64,000 bases of DNA from Mesorhizobium huakuii (GTDB lineage: Bacteria; Pseudomonadota; Alphaproteobacteria; Rhizobiales; Rhizobiaceae): the NCBI RefSeq assembly GCF_030160235.1, contig NZ_BSNY01000053.1, positions 186,001 through 250,000 on the forward strand, read 5' to 3'. The notes beneath the pieces were generated by a model, which saw only the letters and a list, made by a program, of their open reading frames with translations, searched no databases and was not told the origin of the DNA. Position 1 is the first letter of the stretch, and every line of letters begins with the position of its first letter. Shown one piece after another: positions 21,007 through 30,183 of this stretch. Both the position numbers and the translations under genes were made by a program.

Positions 21007-22359
21007 TTGACCGGTCTTTCGTCTGCAAGACAGCAACTCACGCCTTCGCGAATCAATATCTACTTTTCTACTCTTTGCTTCTTTTTTCCGCCGGTCCTGG
21101 GATCGGTGGTGAGCTTCGTATTCAATGGTGGCGCTCTGTGGTCCGTCCTGTTGCTCGCCCTCAGGAAAAGGCGCTTCAATGCCGACCCGGCGATGATGGC
21201 GATGACGATCGCGATCTATGCCTATTGCGCGGCCAATCTGGTGGCGTCCATCGTCAACAACGCGATCGCCAGGGATGCCTTGCACCTGATCCCGCTCGTT
21301 ACATTCCTGTTTTTCCCCATCTCCTATTCGACCTGGAGCATTACGCAGAAGACAACGCTTGTCCGTATCATCGTGCTGAGCAGTATGGCGGCCTGTTTTG
21401 TCGCGCTGCTTCTGGCGGTCTTCCAACAGCATTGGCTGGGTATGCGCGCCGAGGGCGGGGCCGGAAATGCAATTGTATTCGCGGAGGTGCTCTGCCTTGC
21501 TGTGTTGGTCTGCGTGGCGAGCGCCCTGTCGGATATCGAGAGACACAGGATCGCCCTCCTTTGCGCGGCACTTGGCGGGACGATCGCCATCATCTACTCC
21601 GGCACCCGCATTGTCTGGCTGGCACTGCTGATTGCCGGTATCGCCATTCTGCTGATCAACCAGCACAGGCTGAAGGGAAGGAACGCCATTCGCCTGCTGG
21701 TGCTTTTGCTGGCGGCGGGCGCCGTCATTGCGGCTGTCGGCTTCCAGACAATATCCGGGCGTGTCGACTTTCTGCGTTCCGACTTGGACGCGCTCGCCGT
21801 CAACGGTGACCACACGACGGCTATAGGATTGCGATTCGCCCTGTGGGATATTGGTCTGAAGGCGTTTCGTGAGATGCCATTGTTCGGACATGGAGTGGGT
21901 GCTACCCAGGCCTTGATAAAACAGGGCTTCCGCGATCAGTTCGGGATGGACGCAGGCTTCAATCATTTCCATAACGGTTTCCTGACCGCCCTGGTGCAGG
22001 CAGGTCTCCTGGGTGCCATGACGCTGGCGGCGATCTTCGTCGTTGCCGCCAGGAATGCAGCCGTGGTTTTGCGAAACAGCACCGATCAGATCGAGCGTTT
22101 CGGCGCAACGATGATTGTCATCGCCGTGATCACCTATCTCACGTCCGGGATGACAGGCATCCTGATTGGTCATGACATCCTGGACTCGGTGCTGATGGTC
22201 TTCCTGGTGTCGGGAACGTATCTCGCCTCGGGCCGTCAGGCTCCGTTGCCGCAAGGCCAGGCGCTTCCGCCCGAGACGGAAGAGCGAGCGCTTCCGCCAG
22301 TGACGGAAGACGCCCTTCTTCCAGGGATGGAAGATCGGGCGCTGCGATTCACTCGATAG
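21007..22359 (+). CDS. O-antigen ligase/polymerase (Wzy-like) membrane protein
   Basis: Proteins of this class polymerise or ligate lipid-linked glycans at the periplasmic face. The 450-residue protein has about eleven hydrophobic segments and the Wzy_C-type loop, including GHGVGATQALIKQGF and FNHFHNGFLTALVQAGLLG near residue 318. The start is TTG 21007: an in-frame stop lies 15 nt upstream and no ATG or GTG precedes the first membrane segment. The C-terminal tail carries degenerate 8-9 residue repeats (ALPPETEER, ALPPVTED, ALLPGMEDR). The gene faces the sulfate operon and is followed 18 nt later by an SDR gene. Confidence 0.82.
   Translation: MTGLSSARQQLTPSRINIYFSTLCFFFPPVLGSVVSFVFNGGALWSVLLLALRKRRFNADPAMMAMTIAIYAYCAANLVASIVNNAIARDALHLIPLVTFLFFPISYSTWSITQKTTLVRIIVLSSMAACFVALLLAVFQQHWLGMRAEGGAGNAIVFAEVLCLAVLVCVASALSDIERHRIALLCAALGGTIAIIYSGTRIVWLALLIAGIAILLINQHRLKGRNAIRLLVLLLAAGAVIAAVGFQTISGRVDFLRSDLDALAVNGDHTTAIGLRFALWDIGLKAFREMPLFGHGVGATQALIKQGFRDQFGMDAGFNHFHNGFLTALVQAGLLGAMTLAAIFVVAARNAAVVLRNSTDQIERFGATMIVIAVITYLTSGMTGILIGHDILDSVLMVFLVSGTYLASGRQAPLPQGQALPPETEERALPPVTEDALLPGMEDRALRFTR
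22246..22338 (+). repeat. Short tandem repeat in the ligase C-terminal tail
   Basis: Units of 24-27 nt starting GCGCTTCCGCC or a close variant recur at 22261, 22288 and 22312, each encoding an 8-9 residue unit of the type ALPPxTEx. Each unit also contains CTTCC and GGAAG, so it can fold back on itself. Copies have diverged, and the unit at about 22246 is only a partial match. Confidence 0.6.
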
Positions 22360-22377
22360 CCGTTCAGGGCAAGACCA

Positions 22378-23331
22378 ATGAAAGTCCTGGTCACGGGCGC
22401 GACAGGCTTCATCGGCCGCCAGGTGGTGCGCCGGCTTCGTGAGGCGGGCGCCGAGCTTCGCCTCGCGTCCCGCTACCCGGAGAAGCTTGGTCCGGGACAT
22501 GATGCCATGCAGATGCCCGATGTCGATGCGCCGACGGCTGCCTTCCTGGCGCTTGCCAGGGGTGTTACCGATGTCGTGCATTGCGCGGGTCTGAACAATG
22601 ACGAAGGCAACGCCACCGAAGCCGATTTTCGGGCGGCCAATGCAGAATTGAGCGCAAGGCTGGCGCAAGCGGCGGCCGAACAGGCAAGCGGACGTTTCAT
22701 CCAGCTCTCCTCGATCCGGGCCGTGATCGGTGCGCGTGTCAGTGCAACGATCGACGAGGACACGATCCCCGATCCGCAATGCGCCTATGGACGGTCGAAG
22801 CGCGAAGCAGAGATAAGGGTGCTGGACGCCTATGCGTCGCATGGCCGTTCCGATGCCACCATATTGCGGCTGCCCCCGGTCTACGGAACCGGCATGAAAG
22901 GAAACCTGGCGACGCTGATGCGCCTGGCCGATACGGGCCTGCCGCTGCCGACAGGCGCCCTGACGGGAACCCGCTCGCTGCTGTCAACGCAATCGACGGC
23001 AGGCGCGGTATGGCATCTGCTCAGCCTTTCGGGGCAGCTGCGCCCGATCCATGTTGCCAGCGATGTGCCGCCGGTTTCGATCGCCGACATTGTCGGCGCC
23101 TTCCGCAGGGGTTTCAGACGGCCGACGCGCCTTATGGCCGTGCCGGCCGGGCCGTTGCGGGCAGCCGCGATCCTGTTGGGCAAGCGGACGTCCTGGGACA
23201 GCCTGACCGCCACACAGATATGCGACCCTTCCCTGCTCGTATCCGAAGGCTGGCTACCGGAAACCGGGACGCTGGAGCAACTGGCCGAAATGGCGCGGCT
23301 CGGAGACGCTCAGTCGCCTCCGTTGCGATAG
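22378..23331 (+). CDS. NAD-dependent epimerase/dehydratase (SDR)
   Basis: An extended short-chain dehydrogenase acting on nucleotide sugars is likely. The 317-residue protein has the Rossmann motif TGATGFIG (residues 7-14) and the catalytic YGRSK (near residue 137), with a C-terminal substrate domain (PPVSIADIVGAFRRGF). It resembles WbpV/WbiG-type 4-epimerases that partner with a small priming transferase. Its 3' end overlaps the 3' end of the convergent sugar-transferase gene by 22 nt. Exact substrate is not deducible. Confidence 0.82.
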   Translation: MKVLVTGATGFIGRQVVRRLREAGAELRLASRYPEKLGPGHDAMQMPDVDAPTAAFLALARGVTDVVHCAGLNNDEGNATEADFRAANAELSARLAQAAAEQASGRFIQLSSIRAVIGARVSATIDEDTIPDPQCAYGRSKREAEIRVLDAYASHGRSDATILRLPPVYGTGMKGNLATLMRLADTGLPLPTGALTGTRSLLSTQSTAGAVWHLLSLSGQLRPIHVASDVPPVSIADIVGAFRRGFRRPTRLMAVPAGPLRAAAILLGKRTSWDSLTATQICDPSLLVSEGWLPETGTLEQLAEMARLGDAQSPPLR

Positions 23332-23858
23332 AGCGTCCCAAACAGGATGCGAAGGTCGAGCCAGAACGACGCCGTCCTGAGATAGGCGGCATCCGTTTCA
23401 GCCAGAAGCTGCGGGTTCGACATGTCGATGCCCCTGATCTGGGCCATGCCGGTAATGCCCGGACGTGCTGCCAGAACCCCCAGCTGCCTGCGGCGCTCGA
23501 TCAGTTCCGTCTGTGTCGGCAGGCAAGGGCGCGGCCCGACCAGGCTCATCTCGCCCCGAAGAACATTCCAGAATTGCGGCAGCTCATCGAGCTTGAACTT
23601 CCGCAAGGTCCTCCCGACCGCGGTCACGGCATTCGCCGGTGCCTCGTGCGAGGGCAAGGACGGCGTTCCCTGATACATCGTCCGCAATTTGTGGCAGCGA
23701 AACAACACGCCATCGCGGCCGACCCGCGTTTGTGAAAAAATCACCGGACCGGGCGACGATACCCGCACGGCAAACATGCAGAGCAATAAGACAGGGGATG
23801 TCACAAACAACAGCAAGGCTGTCGCGACGAGATCGAAGGCACGCTTCAGTCCCTTCAT
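23310..23858 (-). CDS. Undecaprenyl-phosphate sugar transferase (priming)
   Basis: This short 'bacterial sugar transferase' enzyme would attach the first sugar phosphate to undecaprenyl phosphate at the inner membrane. The 182-residue protein has one N-terminal hydrophobic hairpin ([20 protein letters not shown]) and the family motifs [23 protein letters not shown]-like [27 protein letters not shown] and [10 protein letters not shown]. The ATG at 23858 has AGGGG 6 nt upstream, better placed than ATG 23864. It is a minimal PglC-like form without the multi-TM N-terminal region of WbaP. The pairing with the CapD-type dehydratase upstream suggests an acetamido-sugar primer. Confidence 0.9.
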   Translation of the reverse strand: MKGLKRAFDLVATALLLFVTSPVLLLCMFAVRVSSPGPVIFSQTRVGRDGVLFRCHKLRTMYQGTPSLPSHEAPANAVTAVGRTLRKFKLDELPQFWNVLRGEMSLVGPRPCLPTQTELIERRRQLGVLAARPGITGMAQIRGIDMSNPQLLAETDAAYLRTASFWLDLRILFGTLYRNGGD

Positions 23859-24009
23859 GGCCATCCCCTGATCACTGGAGCCATTCCAGGAAAAGTGTGA
23901 AACGGTTTTCCCGGCAAAAGCTTTTCCGCCGGGAATTGCTCCGATACCGCCGGCCGCGGGATCGATATCCAGGCAAAATCCCGCCATTCAACCGCCAGCT
24001 GCAACGTGT

Positions 24010-25998
24010 CTAACCTGCCTGCCCGACCGTTCTCGGGCCAGTTTCCTGCAGCGTGTCTGGCGCTGGCGTCTCCGGCCGATGGAGTTGCGCCAGCACGGCA
24101 AGGGCGGAAGCCTTGTCCTGGCTTTTCATTGCCACCTGCAGCGCGGCTAGCGCCGCCTGAACCGTCGGCCACGCCACCACATCGGTCCTGAGACCAAAGA
24201 TCTTGGCGATGTCGAGCGTGATGATCTCTTCATTGGCGCCCTGGAGCGTCTCATGCAGCTTCTCTCCAGGCCTGATGCCGGTGAAACGGATCGGGATATC
24301 CGCATAGGGCGTCTTGCCGGCCATGCGGATCATGGTTTCCGCGACTTCGAGAATCGGCACGGGTTTGCCCATGTCCAGCATATAGATGGCATAGTCGTCC
24401 TTGCCGTTACGCGACTGAGCGTCGGCGGCGGCCATGATGACGAGGTCGACGGCTTCCGCCACCGTCATGAAATAACGGGTCATGCGTCGATCGGTAATCG
24501 TGACCGGACCGCCGGCCTCGATCTGTGCCTGGAAGATGGTCGCCACCGAACCATTGGAGCCAAACACGTTGCCGAACCGCACGGCTATGAATTTGGTACC
24601 GGAACGGCGCCCGTCCGGCGCGATTGCGTGGCTTTCGTGCAAGGCGCTGACGAGTTGCTCGGCGGCTCTCTTTGTAATGCCAAGCACCGAGGTCGGATCC
24701 ACGGCCTTGTCGCTCGATATGAGCAGGAACTGCGGAACACCACATTTGGCGGCAACCTCGGCGCAGACAAGCGTGCCGAAGACATTGGTCTGGATGGCCG
24801 ATTCCCAGTTTTCCTCGAGCAGCGGAACGTGCTTCAGGGCCGCGGCATGAAAGATGATGTCCGGTTTGAATTCCATGACGACACGAGTCATCTGGCGCCG
24901 GTCCGCGACATCGACAATGCGGACCTTCAGCCGATCATGGTCTTTTTCGTCGACATACTGGCTCAACTGGAAGATGCCGAACTCGGAATTGTCGGCGACC
25001 AGCACCGCCCCTGCCCCCAGCTCCAGCGACCGCTTGACCAGTGTGCGGCCGATAGATCCGGCGCCTCCCGTCACAAGGACGCGCTTGCCGCCGACGAAAG
25101 CACCAATACGCGCGATATCGGACGGCACGGTCGGGCGCCGCAGAATCGTTTCCATCTCGACTTCGTCGAGAACGATCTTTCCCTCCTGTCCAAGCTGCGA
25201 AAGCCTCGAGAACTGTAAAACGGTTATGCCGCCATGCCGGGCGACACGCACAAGCTCGGAATATTCCTCGATCTCATGCTCGACGCCGCTGCCAAAAATA
25301 AGCAGGTCGATGCTCCTGGTGCCGGCGGCGTAGTCCTCCAGGACATCGATCAGGCGTGGCCGGGACGCCACCACGGGAACACCTTGAATCCGTGTGCCCA
25401 ACGATGCGCCGCGCTCGGTCGCCATGATGCCGGCAATGGAATAGTCGACCGGCTCTGCCGTGCGCGTGAAGCGAATGATCAGGTCGGCCTCGCTAAGCCG
25501 ACCGACGAACAGCGCCCGCTTGGCCTGCACTTTATTGGCCCTGTGGGTGAGGATGCCCCAGCTCGCGCCGTCGCGAAGAAATCGGTAGAACAGCCTCGGC
25601 GCCGATATGATGGTGAAGGAAACGAGGAAGAAGACGATGAATTGGCGTTCGTTGAGGCCAGCCACGGGCTGGATGAAGCGAAACATCAGCGAAAGAGTGT
25701 AAAGCACGACCGTCAGAATCGCACAGCTCTTCAGAATGTTGAAAAAGTCCGGGGTCGAGGCAAAGCGCCAGATCGTGGTGTAGAGACCGCAATATCGGAA
25801 CAGCAGGTGGCTGATGAGAACGATCCCGAGCCAGGTGACCAGGCCTTCGTAGGAGAATGCATCGAACGAAAGGTCCGACCGGGAGAGGACGAGGCTAAGC
25901 GCCACCGCAACCAGGACCATGAGCAGGTCCTGGACCATGATGATGACGCGCCGCATCTTCGGTCGAAATCCGAACACGGCTTCTGCATAGGAAGTCAT
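24010..25998 (-). CDS. CapD/WbpM-type nucleoside-diphosphate-sugar 4,6-dehydratase
   Basis: These membrane enzymes convert UDP-GlcNAc to a 4-keto-6-deoxy sugar, the precursor of QuiNAc, FucNAc or bacillosamine. The 662-residue protein has four N-terminal membrane segments (about 17-140), a CoA-binding-like Rossmann domain, then the catalytic SDR domain with GGAGSIGRTLVKRSLELGA (near residue 305) and LISSDKAVDPTSVLGITK (near 427), where the usual Tyr is replaced as in WbpM. It is full length. The priming transferase gene lies just downstream on the same strand. Confidence 0.92.
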   Translation of the reverse strand: MTSYAEAVFGFRPKMRRVIIMVQDLLMVLVAVALSLVLSRSDLSFDAFSYEGLVTWLGIVLISHLLFRYCGLYTTIWRFASTPDFFNILKSCAILTVVLYTLSLMFRFIQPVAGLNERQFIVFFLVSFTIISAPRLFYRFLRDGASWGILTHRANKVQAKRALFVGRLSEADLIIRFTRTAEPVDYSIAGIMATERGASLGTRIQGVPVVASRPRLIDVLEDYAAGTRSIDLLIFGSGVEHEIEEYSELVRVARHGGITVLQFSRLSQLGQEGKIVLDEVEMETILRRPTVPSDIARIGAFVGGKRVLVTGGAGSIGRTLVKRSLELGAGAVLVADNSEFGIFQLSQYVDEKDHDRLKVRIVDVADRRQMTRVVMEFKPDIIFHAAALKHVPLLEENWESAIQTNVFGTLVCAEVAAKCGVPQFLLISSDKAVDPTSVLGITKRAAEQLVSALHESHAIAPDGRRSGTKFIAVRFGNVFGSNGSVATIFQAQIEAGGPVTITDRRMTRYFMTVAEAVDLVIMAAADAQSRNGKDDYAIYMLDMGKPVPILEVAETMIRMAGKTPYADIPIRFTGIRPGEKLHETLQGANEEIITLDIAKIFGLRTDVVAWPTVQAALAALQVAMKSQDKASALAVLAQLHRPETPAPDTLQETGPRTVGQAG

Positions 25999-26387
25999 TG
26001 GCGAGTATTGAACTCCGGGCGTAAGAACTTCAACACTAATGCGGCGTCAGATCGAATACCATCCGTCACCGGTCACCTATTCTCAGCGTCAAGTCCTCGG
26101 CCCCCGCCGTCGCTACCCGCATAGCGTGGACTTGAGGCCATCGCCAGAGATTTTTTCGCTGGCGGTTTGATTGGGATCACGTGTCGACCAGGATATCGCG
26201 TAACCGGCGGAAAAGTTTAAGGTTCACGCTGTTGCCACGGGCCGGTCAGGCGATGCAATTGGCTGCCGTTTGACGAAGCGCAACCGTTGCCCCGTTCGTT
26301 CATCGACTCACTATTTTTCAAGCTCTCGAGGAAACCTCGGGGTGGGCGGCAAAGCGCTTTTCAGTTAACAGGGAAACCTACCGCAAC
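25999..26387. other. Divergent intergenic region with shared upstream element
   Basis: No gene is seen in these 389 bases. They separate the dehydratase (leftward) from the phosphomannomutase (rightward) and contain the first copy of a conserved 40-bp element at 26119-26158. No clear promoter hexamers were found. Confidence 0.5.
26119..26158 (+). promoter_or_regulatory. Shared upstream element, copy A
   Basis: This stretch matches 29084-29124 at 32 of 40 positions. The core is GCATA..GTGG.CT.GA.G.CAT.GCCAGAG followed by a run of six or seven T and CG. It lies about 230 bp before the phosphomannomutase start. Both copies precede rightward polysaccharide genes, which suggests a common regulator-binding site or promoter-linked element. 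Confidence 0.5.
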
Positions 26388-27836
26388 ATGATGGCCTACC
26401 CTCTCATCAGCCAAAGTGAAATGATGAAATTTGGATCGAGTGGCCTTAGGGGCCTGGCTTCGGAATTGGTCGGCAACCCGAGCGGACTTTACACCGAGGC
26501 TTTCGCCTGGCGCTTGGCCGCCGGCGGGGTTCAGCCGGACGCCATGGTGCTGGTGGGCCGTGACTTGCGCGACAGCAGCCCCGCCATCGCCGCCAACTGC
26601 ATGGCAGCCCTGGCGGCAAGCGGGCTTCAACCGATCGATTGCGGCGCCATTCCAACGCCGGCTCTGGCGCTGTACGGCCAGCAGCAGGGCGCGGCGGCCC
26701 TTATGGTGACGGGTTCGCATATTCCCGCTGATCGCAACGGTATCAAATTTTACGGCCCGCACGGCGAGATCAGCAAGGCCGATGAAGCCGCCATGGCAAA
26801 GTACGCCGCCGAGAGATCGGGAGCCTATTGCCCTCCGCCGCCAGCAACGGCTCTACCAACACGCCATGATCAGGCGATCGCCACCTATCGCGCGCGCGCC
26901 GGGATCATAACGGAGCCCGGCTCCCTTTCCGGCATGAGGGTCGGCGTTTATCAGCACAGCTCGGTGGCGGCGGATCTGCTCGTCGAGATTCTCCAATCCC
27001 TTGGCGCCAATGTCACACCTGTCGGGAAATCCGGTACGTTCGTGCCCGTTGACACCGAAGCCGTCAGCCCGGCCACACTTGCAAAATTCAAGCGTTGGGT
27101 TGGGGAATTCAACCTCGATGCCATCGTGTCGACAGATGCCGATGCCGATCGTCCGCTCATCGCCGACGAGAATGGCGACCTTTTTCGCGGCGACCTGATT
27201 GGCCTCGCCACGGCCTTGTTCTTGCGGGCAGACGTCGTCGTGACGCCGGTGACCTCCAATTCGGGCATTTCGAAAGCTTTCGGTTTCGAGGTCGTGAGAA
27301 CGAAGGTCGGATCTCCCTTTGTCATCGAAGGAATGGAAGCATCATACCGTGCCGGTCGTATCGTCGTCGGCTTCGAGGCCAATGGCGGCGTTCTCCTGGG
27401 ATCGGATTGTTCCCTGCGCGGAAAGACACTGACGGCATTGCCGACACGGGATTCCCTGCTCCCGATCCTCGCCGTCCTGGGTCTGGTTGCATCGACAGGA
27501 AATACGCTGTCGCAGCTGCGCGCGGTTTGGAAGCTTCCGGTTTGCGCAAGCGAGCGACTTGAAAACTTCCCGATGGAAAGCTCGCAAAGCTTGATGCGCC
27601 GGCTCGCCGATCGGGATGCACTGCAGCAATTCCTGGCGCCTTTCGGGACCGTTGCCGAAGTCGACGAGACCGACGGCTTCAGGATGCGAATGCTGACTGG
27701 TGAGATCATCCATTTGCGGCCCTCCGGCAACGCACCTGAACTTCGCTGCTACTCGGAAGCTGCAAACCCTGACAGAGCGGCAGCGATCGTGGCATTGACG
27801 CTTGAAAGGGCGCGGGCGATCACGTCCATGGGTTAA
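26388..27836 (+). CDS. Phosphomannomutase/phosphoglucomutase family protein
   Basis: This alpha-D-phosphohexomutase would interconvert hexose-6- and hexose-1-phosphate for nucleotide sugar synthesis. The 482-residue protein has KFGSSGLRGLA near residue 14, the phosphoserine loop VTGSHIPADRNGIKF near residue 106, the metal loop STDADADRP near 246 and the phosphate-binding RPSGNAPELR near 445. It resembles NoeK/ManB-type enzymes of rhizobia. Two adjacent ATG codons (26388, 26391) are possible starts; the more internal MMKFGSS is also conceivable. It is distinct from pgm of the glycogen operon. Confidence 0.88.
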   Translation: MMAYPLISQSEMMKFGSSGLRGLASELVGNPSGLYTEAFAWRLAAGGVQPDAMVLVGRDLRDSSPAIAANCMAALAASGLQPIDCGAIPTPALALYGQQQGAAALMVTGSHIPADRNGIKFYGPHGEISKADEAAMAKYAAERSGAYCPPPPATALPTRHDQAIATYRARAGIITEPGSLSGMRVGVYQHSSVAADLLVEILQSLGANVTPVGKSGTFVPVDTEAVSPATLAKFKRWVGEFNLDAIVSTDADADRPLIADENGDLFRGDLIGLATALFLRADVVVTPVTSNSGISKAFGFEVVRTKVGSPFVIEGMEASYRAGRIVVGFEANGGVLLGSDCSLRGKTLTALPTRDSLLPILAVLGLVASTGNTLSQLRAVWKLPVCASERLENFPMESSQSLMRRLADRDALQQFLAPFGTVAEVDETDGFRMRMLTGEIIHLRPSGNAPELRCYSEAANPDRAAAIVALTLERARAITSMG

Positions 27837-27951
27837 ACAGCGAGACGGCGTTCCCCTGACGTATCGTCCTCAACGTGTGACAGCGAAGAAACGCTCGGGC
27901 CAATAGAACACGAGGTCACCGCTCGACCACGAGCCTTGAAGCGATTCGATT

Positions 27952-28884
27952 TCAGATGCGACCCAGGACGAATGCGAGATAGAGCCCCAGGGTCCCGGGG
28001 AGGGTCTGCCGATAGACACCGCTTGCGGGCAGAGTGCGCAAACGCTGGAAAAGACTGCCCTGCCGACCGCTTGCAAACAGGTCGAGGCACGCCACGGCAT
28101 CCGGCGTAAGGAGGTCGCGATTGACCGCCAGGCCGGCAAGGTTGAGATCGGTCCAGTCGGCAAACTCGCCCTTGAACAGGCGCCCAAGCCGCGAGACCCT
28201 TGCCGCCCACGACACGTTGGCGCCGACAAGGTTCGCCGCGTGCTGCCGATAGCGTACCAGGGGCCGCGGGTCGTAATGGACGACGCCGCCGGCGCCGGTG
28301 ACAATCAGATAAGCCCACCAGTCGTGGCTGACGAAGCCCGTGCGTGCCGAGGCTCTTGCCAACAGATCGCGTGCCGTGCGGTTGAGCAGGATGGTGTTGC
28401 CGCCGGCGATGCTTTGCACGAGCGCGTTGCGAAAGGATGGCGGCCGCCGAAACAATGGCGAGTGGCCGGCAAGGCTTCCCGTTTCAGTCATGGTCGCGGT
28501 TCGCGAGCAGAACATCAGCGGGATTTCCGCGCCGAATGCGTGGATCCATCGGATGGCACTTTCCAGCCTGTCCGGTTCCCAGACATCGTCCTGATCGCTG
28601 AAGGCATAGAAGTCGGCATCGATCCGCCGGTCGAGTATCATCGAACGGAAATTGGCGGCGAACCCCCGACCCGGTCCCTCCACCAACGTCACTCGTCCCT
28701 TTGTCCAGCGGGACTTCCAGGCTTCGATGATGGGAACCGTGCCGTCGACGGAGCCATCGTCGGAGATCCAGAGGTCGATGAGCGGATGCGACTGTGCGAG
28801 CAGGGATTGCAACTGCTCATCGATGAACGCGGCGCCGTCTTTCGTGCCCATCAGCACCGCTATGCGCAGATCTGCCTTATCCAC
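27952..28884 (-). CDS. Family 2 glycosyltransferase
   Basis: A GT2 (GT-A fold) enzyme is indicated by IAVLMGTKDGAAFIDEQLQS at the N-terminus, the nucleotide-binding ISDDGSVDGT near residue 40 and the DxD-like FSDQDDVWEPDRL near residue 95. The RTGFVSHDWWAYL segment resembles rhamnosyltransferase-like enzymes. The start is GTG 28884. It runs convergent to the phosphomannomutase gene, with 115 nt between the ends. The acceptor and donor are unknown, but adjacent rhamnose genes make dTDP-rhamnose plausible. Confidence 0.87.
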   Translation of the reverse strand: MDKADLRIAVLMGTKDGAAFIDEQLQSLLAQSHPLIDLWISDDGSVDGTVPIIEAWKSRWTKGRVTLVEGPGRGFAANFRSMILDRRIDADFYAFSDQDDVWEPDRLESAIRWIHAFGAEIPLMFCSRTATMTETGSLAGHSPLFRRPPSFRNALVQSIAGGNTILLNRTARDLLARASARTGFVSHDWWAYLIVTGAGGVVHYDPRPLVRYRQHAANLVGANVSWAARVSRLGRLFKGEFADWTDLNLAGLAVNRDLLTPDAVACLDLFASGRQGSLFQRLRTLPASGVYRQTLPGTLGLYLAFVLGRI

Positions 28885-29335
28885 GAATGTCGAACACCTG
28901 GCTTGAGTTCTTCATGAGGGCGGGGCGCGTCTGTGGCCGAAGTCCGAATCCAGATTCCAGCTTCATCGGATGGCACCAGGCTCCAGGCTCGTGGACGTGA
29001 ACACCAGCAAAGTGCGAACACGAAAATAGCTCGTGGCCGTTCACTTCTTCAAAGTGCGATTTCCGGCCCGTCGCGTTGTATCGCATACTGTGGGCTCGAA
29101 GTCATAGCCAGAGGTTTTTTTCGGGATGAGCGGACGGTCAATGGAGAAGCGTGGTGCATCATCCTCGGGTGATTGCCGTAAGCTTAACATTAGTCTCGAC
29201 TAACGAAAAAAACAGCACGGCACCAGCATGTGCCCAGTTTTGCCGCAGTTGACACGGCTCCTGACCTCGTTACGACGCAATGCGTTGCCATATGCCCGTC
29301 GAAATGGCTATTAGAGATGGGCTTGGTGGTTCGCC
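28885..29335. other. Intergenic region upstream of the ABC exporter
   Basis: These 451 bases between GT2 and the exporter permease hold no supported gene. They contain the second copy of the shared upstream element (29084-29124), a short inverted repeat TTAGTC/GACTAA at 29190-29203 and a TTGACA at 29249-29254 without a convincing -10. Confidence 0.5.
29084..29124 (+). promoter_or_regulatory. Shared upstream element, copy B
   Basis: This is the second copy of the element described at 26119-26158. It includes GCATACTGTGGGCTCGAAG and then CATAGCCAGAGG with a seven-T run and CG. It lies about 212 bp before the exporter permease start, close to the spacing of copy A from its own downstream gene. 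Confidence 0.5.
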
Positions 29336-30178
29336 ATGGCAGCGAAGGACAATGCGCCAGAACAACGGATTGCGATACTCCCAGCTATGATTGCGGCACT
29401 GAACGGCGCTTTTGACGACATCTCAAAAGCCATGAGATTACACCGGGTCTGGATCGCGCTTGCCCATGAGGACATCGGCGACCAGCACAGACGCACGACG
29501 CTTGGCCCGCTTTGGATGCTGGTCAACTATTTCGCATTCGTCGGCACATTTGCCTTTGTCTTCGTGACCAAGGACGCAAGCAACCCAAGCTATATAGCCT
29601 ATGTGGCCATCGGCATGCTGGTGTGGTTCTACCTCACCGAGACCATCACCATGAGCGTGTCTCTCTTCCAGCGCGAAGCGAGCTTCATTCAAGGCACGAC
29701 GCTGCCGTTGTTCGTCTATGTGATGCGATTGACGATGCAATGCATCATTCGGGCCGGCTATTCGCTGGCGGGCTGCGTTCTTATTTTGCTTTTGGGCGGT
29801 TACGGGATCAATACAAACTGGCTGCTGTCCTTGGTGGGATTGTTGCTCCTCATTCTGGCAACCCCTGCATTCGTGGTGGTTTTTGCGTTCCTGGGCGCCT
29901 TCTTTCCCGATAGCGAATTCATCGTTGGCAACCTGATGCGGGTGGGCATGTTCTTCACGCCGGTCTTCTGGGTCTATAGCGGGCAAGAGGGCATTCAGGA
30001 ATATGCCTATAATTGGAACCCGTTCACCTATTTCCTGGAGGGCGTGCGTGAGCCGATCACGACGGGCATATTTCCGGGGCATGCCTTGGCGGTGACAGGT
30101 TATTTCTGCCTCGGCCTCTGGGCTATTGCGCTGCTGCTGCTAGGCCTTTATCGCAAGCGCATCGTTTTCCTGATCTGA
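29336..30178 (+). CDS. Polysaccharide ABC exporter permease (Wzm/RfbA-type)
   Basis: This ABC-2-type permease would export a completed glycan across the inner membrane. The 280-residue protein has six hydrophobic segments, the ABC-2 landmark TTLGPLWMLVNYFAFVGTFA near residue 55, the region NPFTYFLEGVREP near residue 233, and a short basic C-terminus. It is followed 5 nt later by the ATPase gene. The size and topology match Wzm/RgpC-like transporters for O-antigen, rhamnan or capsule. Confidence 0.9.
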   Translation: MAAKDNAPEQRIAILPAMIAALNGAFDDISKAMRLHRVWIALAHEDIGDQHRRTTLGPLWMLVNYFAFVGTFAFVFVTKDASNPSYIAYVAIGMLVWFYLTETITMSVSLFQREASFIQGTTLPLFVYVMRLTMQCIIRAGYSLAGCVLILLLGGYGINTNWLLSLVGLLLLILATPAFVVVFAFLGAFFPDSEFIVGNLMRVGMFFTPVFWVYSGQEGIQEYAYNWNPFTYFLEGVREPITTGIFPGHALAVTGYFCLGLWAIALLLLGLYRKRIVFLI

Positions 30179-30183
30179 GCTCC

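Noticed and set aside
20917-22842. A 641-codon minus-strand frame
   Set aside because: It is antisense to the ligase/polymerase gene and extends into the intergenic and SDR region; composition is arginine/glutamine/histidine-rich and not protein-like.
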